Made by a program: the position numbers and the translations under genes
Assembly: GCA_964342485.1 (NCBI GenBank)
Contig: CAYFFO010000038.1
Coordinates: 1 to 15,149, forward strand
Direction of reading: 5' to 3'
Origin: CAYFFO01 sp964342485
Lineage (GTDB): Bacteria; Chloroflexota; Dehalococcoidia; Lucifugimonadales; CAJWER01
Length of the DNA stretch: 15,149 nucleotides
The notes under the pieces: model-generated
Told to the model about the DNA's origin: nothing
Databases searched by the model: none
The model's input: the letters and a program-made list of their open reading frames with translations, nothing else
Shown here: positions 13,568 to 15,149 of the stretch, piece after piece
Numbering within the stretch: position 1 is the stretch's first letter
How the letters are laid out: each line of letters starts with the position of its first letter

Positions 13568-15149
13568 TTTACCCTCACATCTTTGAACATCAAAAATGCC
13601 ATCGGAATTGATGACAATATCACCAGTAGCAATGCTGGCGCCGCAGCTCTTGCAAAAAATGCTTCTGAAGAGGTTGACCAAACTTCAGTAGCCAAAGTTT
13701 TAAAACCCAAAGGTCCCAAAATAAGCGATGCCGGTAATTCTTTCATCGTAACAAGGAAAACAAGTATTCCCCCAGCAATTAAAGCTTTACTAACTAAAGG
13801 TATTGTTACCAATCTCAAAGATTCTAATTCTGTCTTACCCAATACTCGAGAAGATTCTACTACAGCAGGCCTAATTTGAAGTACCACTGATCTTATGGGT
13901 CCTAACGCGACAGGAAAAAACAATACAAAATAAGCTAACAAGAGAATCCAAATCGTTTGATAAAATATTTTTCCAAAATTAGCTCCAAAATATACAAGTG
14001 CCAATGCAACCACTATACCGGGCAATGCATATCCAATAAAACTAACTTTTTCCAGCAGTCTGGATATAATATCCCGTTTTCTTACAGTAATTATTGCTAC
14101 CGGTACTGCGATAATTGCTGCTACTAAACCTGTGACTAGTGATATTGAAACTGAATTAAATACATGTCTCCACAAAAATACGAAATTTTCTCCAGATTCG
14201 ATTCCGCGTACCATCCAATAAACTAATATCGATAATGGCAATATTAAAGCAAGACACAAAATAGTTGCACAGAAGCTGAATGCTATCCACTTCCATACAC
14301 CAAGTTTGATTGTCTGGGGAATCCTAGAACTTCCACCACCGACCGAACTATAACTAGCCCTCCCCCTGGTAAATACCTCTGTAGCTAAGATAACAACCAC
14401 AGTAATTACAAGGACCATCGACAATAAGGCAGCTATCGTCCTATCAAAGGAATTTTGATATTGCTGATATATAACCCAGGTAAATGTATCGTATCTCATT
14501 AAAGAAACGGCTCCAAAATCACTTAGTGTATAGAGTGCTACAAGCAATGAACCATATACGATACTGGGACGAAGTTGTGGCAAAACAACTTGCAAATTGG
14601 TTTTCCAAAAACCGGCCTTTAGGCTTCTCGATACTTCTTCTAAAGCAGGATCAAGATTGGCCAAAGCTCCCTTTACGGTAAGCAAAATATATGGATAACT
14701 CAATACAGTCAACACAAACGTAGCTCCCGGCAAACCATAGATTTCCGGAATACGTTCTACATCAAAGGCTCTTTCCAACATCCCCTGGAAGAAGCCCTTG
14801 GGCCCTAAAGCCGATACAAATAAAAACCCTCCTACATAAGTGGGTATTACAAGAGGTAAAGCAAGTAAAATGCCAAGAGTCTTTCTTAAAGGTAAATCTG
14901 TTCTGGTCGTCAACCATGCGATAGGAACTGCTATTAAAATTGAAAATGATGTTACTGTAATTACTAAAATCAGGCTGCGGGCCAAGATTTTAATTGTTTG
15001 AACCCTAAACAAAAGATCCCATGCTTCCGAACTGGCCATTAGGCTTCTCAATATAAGATAGATGAGTGGCAAAGACATGGCTAACACTACAAGTAATGCA
15101 GGAAACCAGATTATCGAACCAGATATATTAAATCTGTTCGATAAATGGA
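13561..15149 (-). CDS. fbpB: ABC transporter permease, fused two-domain FbpB type (5' end outside window)
   Basis: This integral membrane permease has two binding-protein-dependent transport domains in one chain, as in FbpB/AfuB and ThiP. About twelve hydrophobic helices are visible. Two cytoplasmic EAA-like loops are present: EEVSRSLKAGFWKTNLQVVL in the first half and VESSRVLGKTELESLRLVTI in the second. These contact the ATPase. The first start codon inside the window is GTG 15087, but the frame stays open to 15149 with no earlier start codon. The extra residues (ISGSIIWFPALLVVLAMSLPLIY) form the first transmembrane helix, so GTG 15087 would cut that helix and the true start must lie beyond the edge. 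The stop (TAA 13561-13563) overlaps the ATPase start by seven bases. By analogy with fbpABC a periplasmic or lipoprotein binding protein may be encoded upstream, outside the window. Confidence 0.9.
   Translation of the reverse strand, partial: HLSNRFNISGSIIWFPALLVVLAMSLPLIYLILRSLMASSEAWDLLFRVQTIKILARSLILVITVTSFSILIAVPIAWLTTRTDLPLRKTLGILLALPLVIPTYVGGFLFVSALGPKGFFQGMLERAFDVERIPEIYGLPGATFVLTVLSYPYILLTVKGALANLDPALEEVSRSLKAGFWKTNLQVVLPQLRPSIVYGSLLVALYTLSDFGAVSLMRYDTFTWVIYQQYQNSFDRTIAALLSMVLVITVVVILATEVFTRGRASYSSVGGGSSRIPQTIKLGVWKWIAFSFCATILCLALILPLSILVYWMVRGIESGENFVFLWRHVFNSVSISLVTGLVAAIIAVPVAIITVRKRDIISRLLEKVSFIGYALPGIVVALALVYFGANFGKIFYQTIWILLLAYFVLFFPVALGPIRSVVLQIRPAVVESSRVLGKTELESLRLVTIPLVSKALIAGGILVFLVTMKELPASLILGPLGFKTLATEVWSTSSEAFFARAAAPALLLVILSSIPMAFLMFKDVRVKW

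Noticed and set aside
13568..13681. N-terminal extension of the ABC ATPase with two nearby Cys (CKSC)
   Set aside because: It lies entirely within the permease reading frame. GTG 13567 has a ribosome site and gives the normal family start, so the extension is out-of-frame translation.
1..15149. CRISPR arrays, toxin-antitoxin pairs, insertion sequences, rRNA, riboswitches
   Set aside because: I looked for regular repeats, small paired frames, transposase motifs, terminal repeats and conserved leader folds, and saw none that could be supported.

Overview
This is an AT-rich bacterial window of about 15 kb. It is densely coded, with no gene-free stretch longer than about 170 bases. The gene set suggests an uncultured marine Chloroflexota (Dehalococcoidia / SAR202-like) bacterium. 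The grounds are a class III aminotransferase, Gfo/Idh/MocA oxidoreductase and HpcH/HpaI aldolase cluster, a single Xer recombinase downstream of topA, an Fe3+-type ABC importer and frequent TTG/GTG starts. The taxonomy is inference: there is no rRNA or other marker here to settle it.

Layout. (1) Bases 1-2800: three unrelated-looking genes. They are a six-helix membrane protein with a striking Ala-rich loop (+), an AAC(3)-family acetyltransferase homologue (-) and an unrecognised lipoprotein (+). A strong bidirectional hairpin lies between the first two. (2) Bases 2803-7691, minus strand: a housekeeping block transcribed topA, xerC/D-type recombinase, aroQ (type II dehydroquinase), M24B Xaa-Pro peptidase, followed by tRNA-Arg(CCT). 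The xer-aroQ-peptidase genes are tightly coupled (2-base gap, then a 4-base overlap). (3) Bases 7692-8188: a divergent promoter region and a small ABM-domain protein (+). (4) Bases 8185-11537, minus strand: GSAM-like aminotransferase, Gfo/Idh/MocA oxidoreductase and HpcH/HpaI aldolase, which reads as a small catabolic operon. The aldolase frame is cut by one in-frame TAG codon. (5) Bases 11673-12452 (+): a Nudix hydrolase with the extra N-terminal domain known from NUDT6-type proteins, behind a good sigma70-like promoter. (6) Bases 12512-15149, minus strand: the ATPase and fused permease of an FbpBC-type importer. The permease frame runs open off the right edge, so its start is outside the window.

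The genes are mostly ordinary families. I found no CRISPR array, insertion sequence, phage module or clear new multi-gene system. The most notable point is the aldolase gene, intact except for one amber codon. Lesser points are the Ala-rich membrane protein, the NUDT6-like Nudix enzyme and the candidate operator in the divergent promoter at 11538-11672. Several gene starts were moved from the longest possible frame to an internal codon, because a Shine-Dalgarno match, promoter position or family alignment supports the shorter form.
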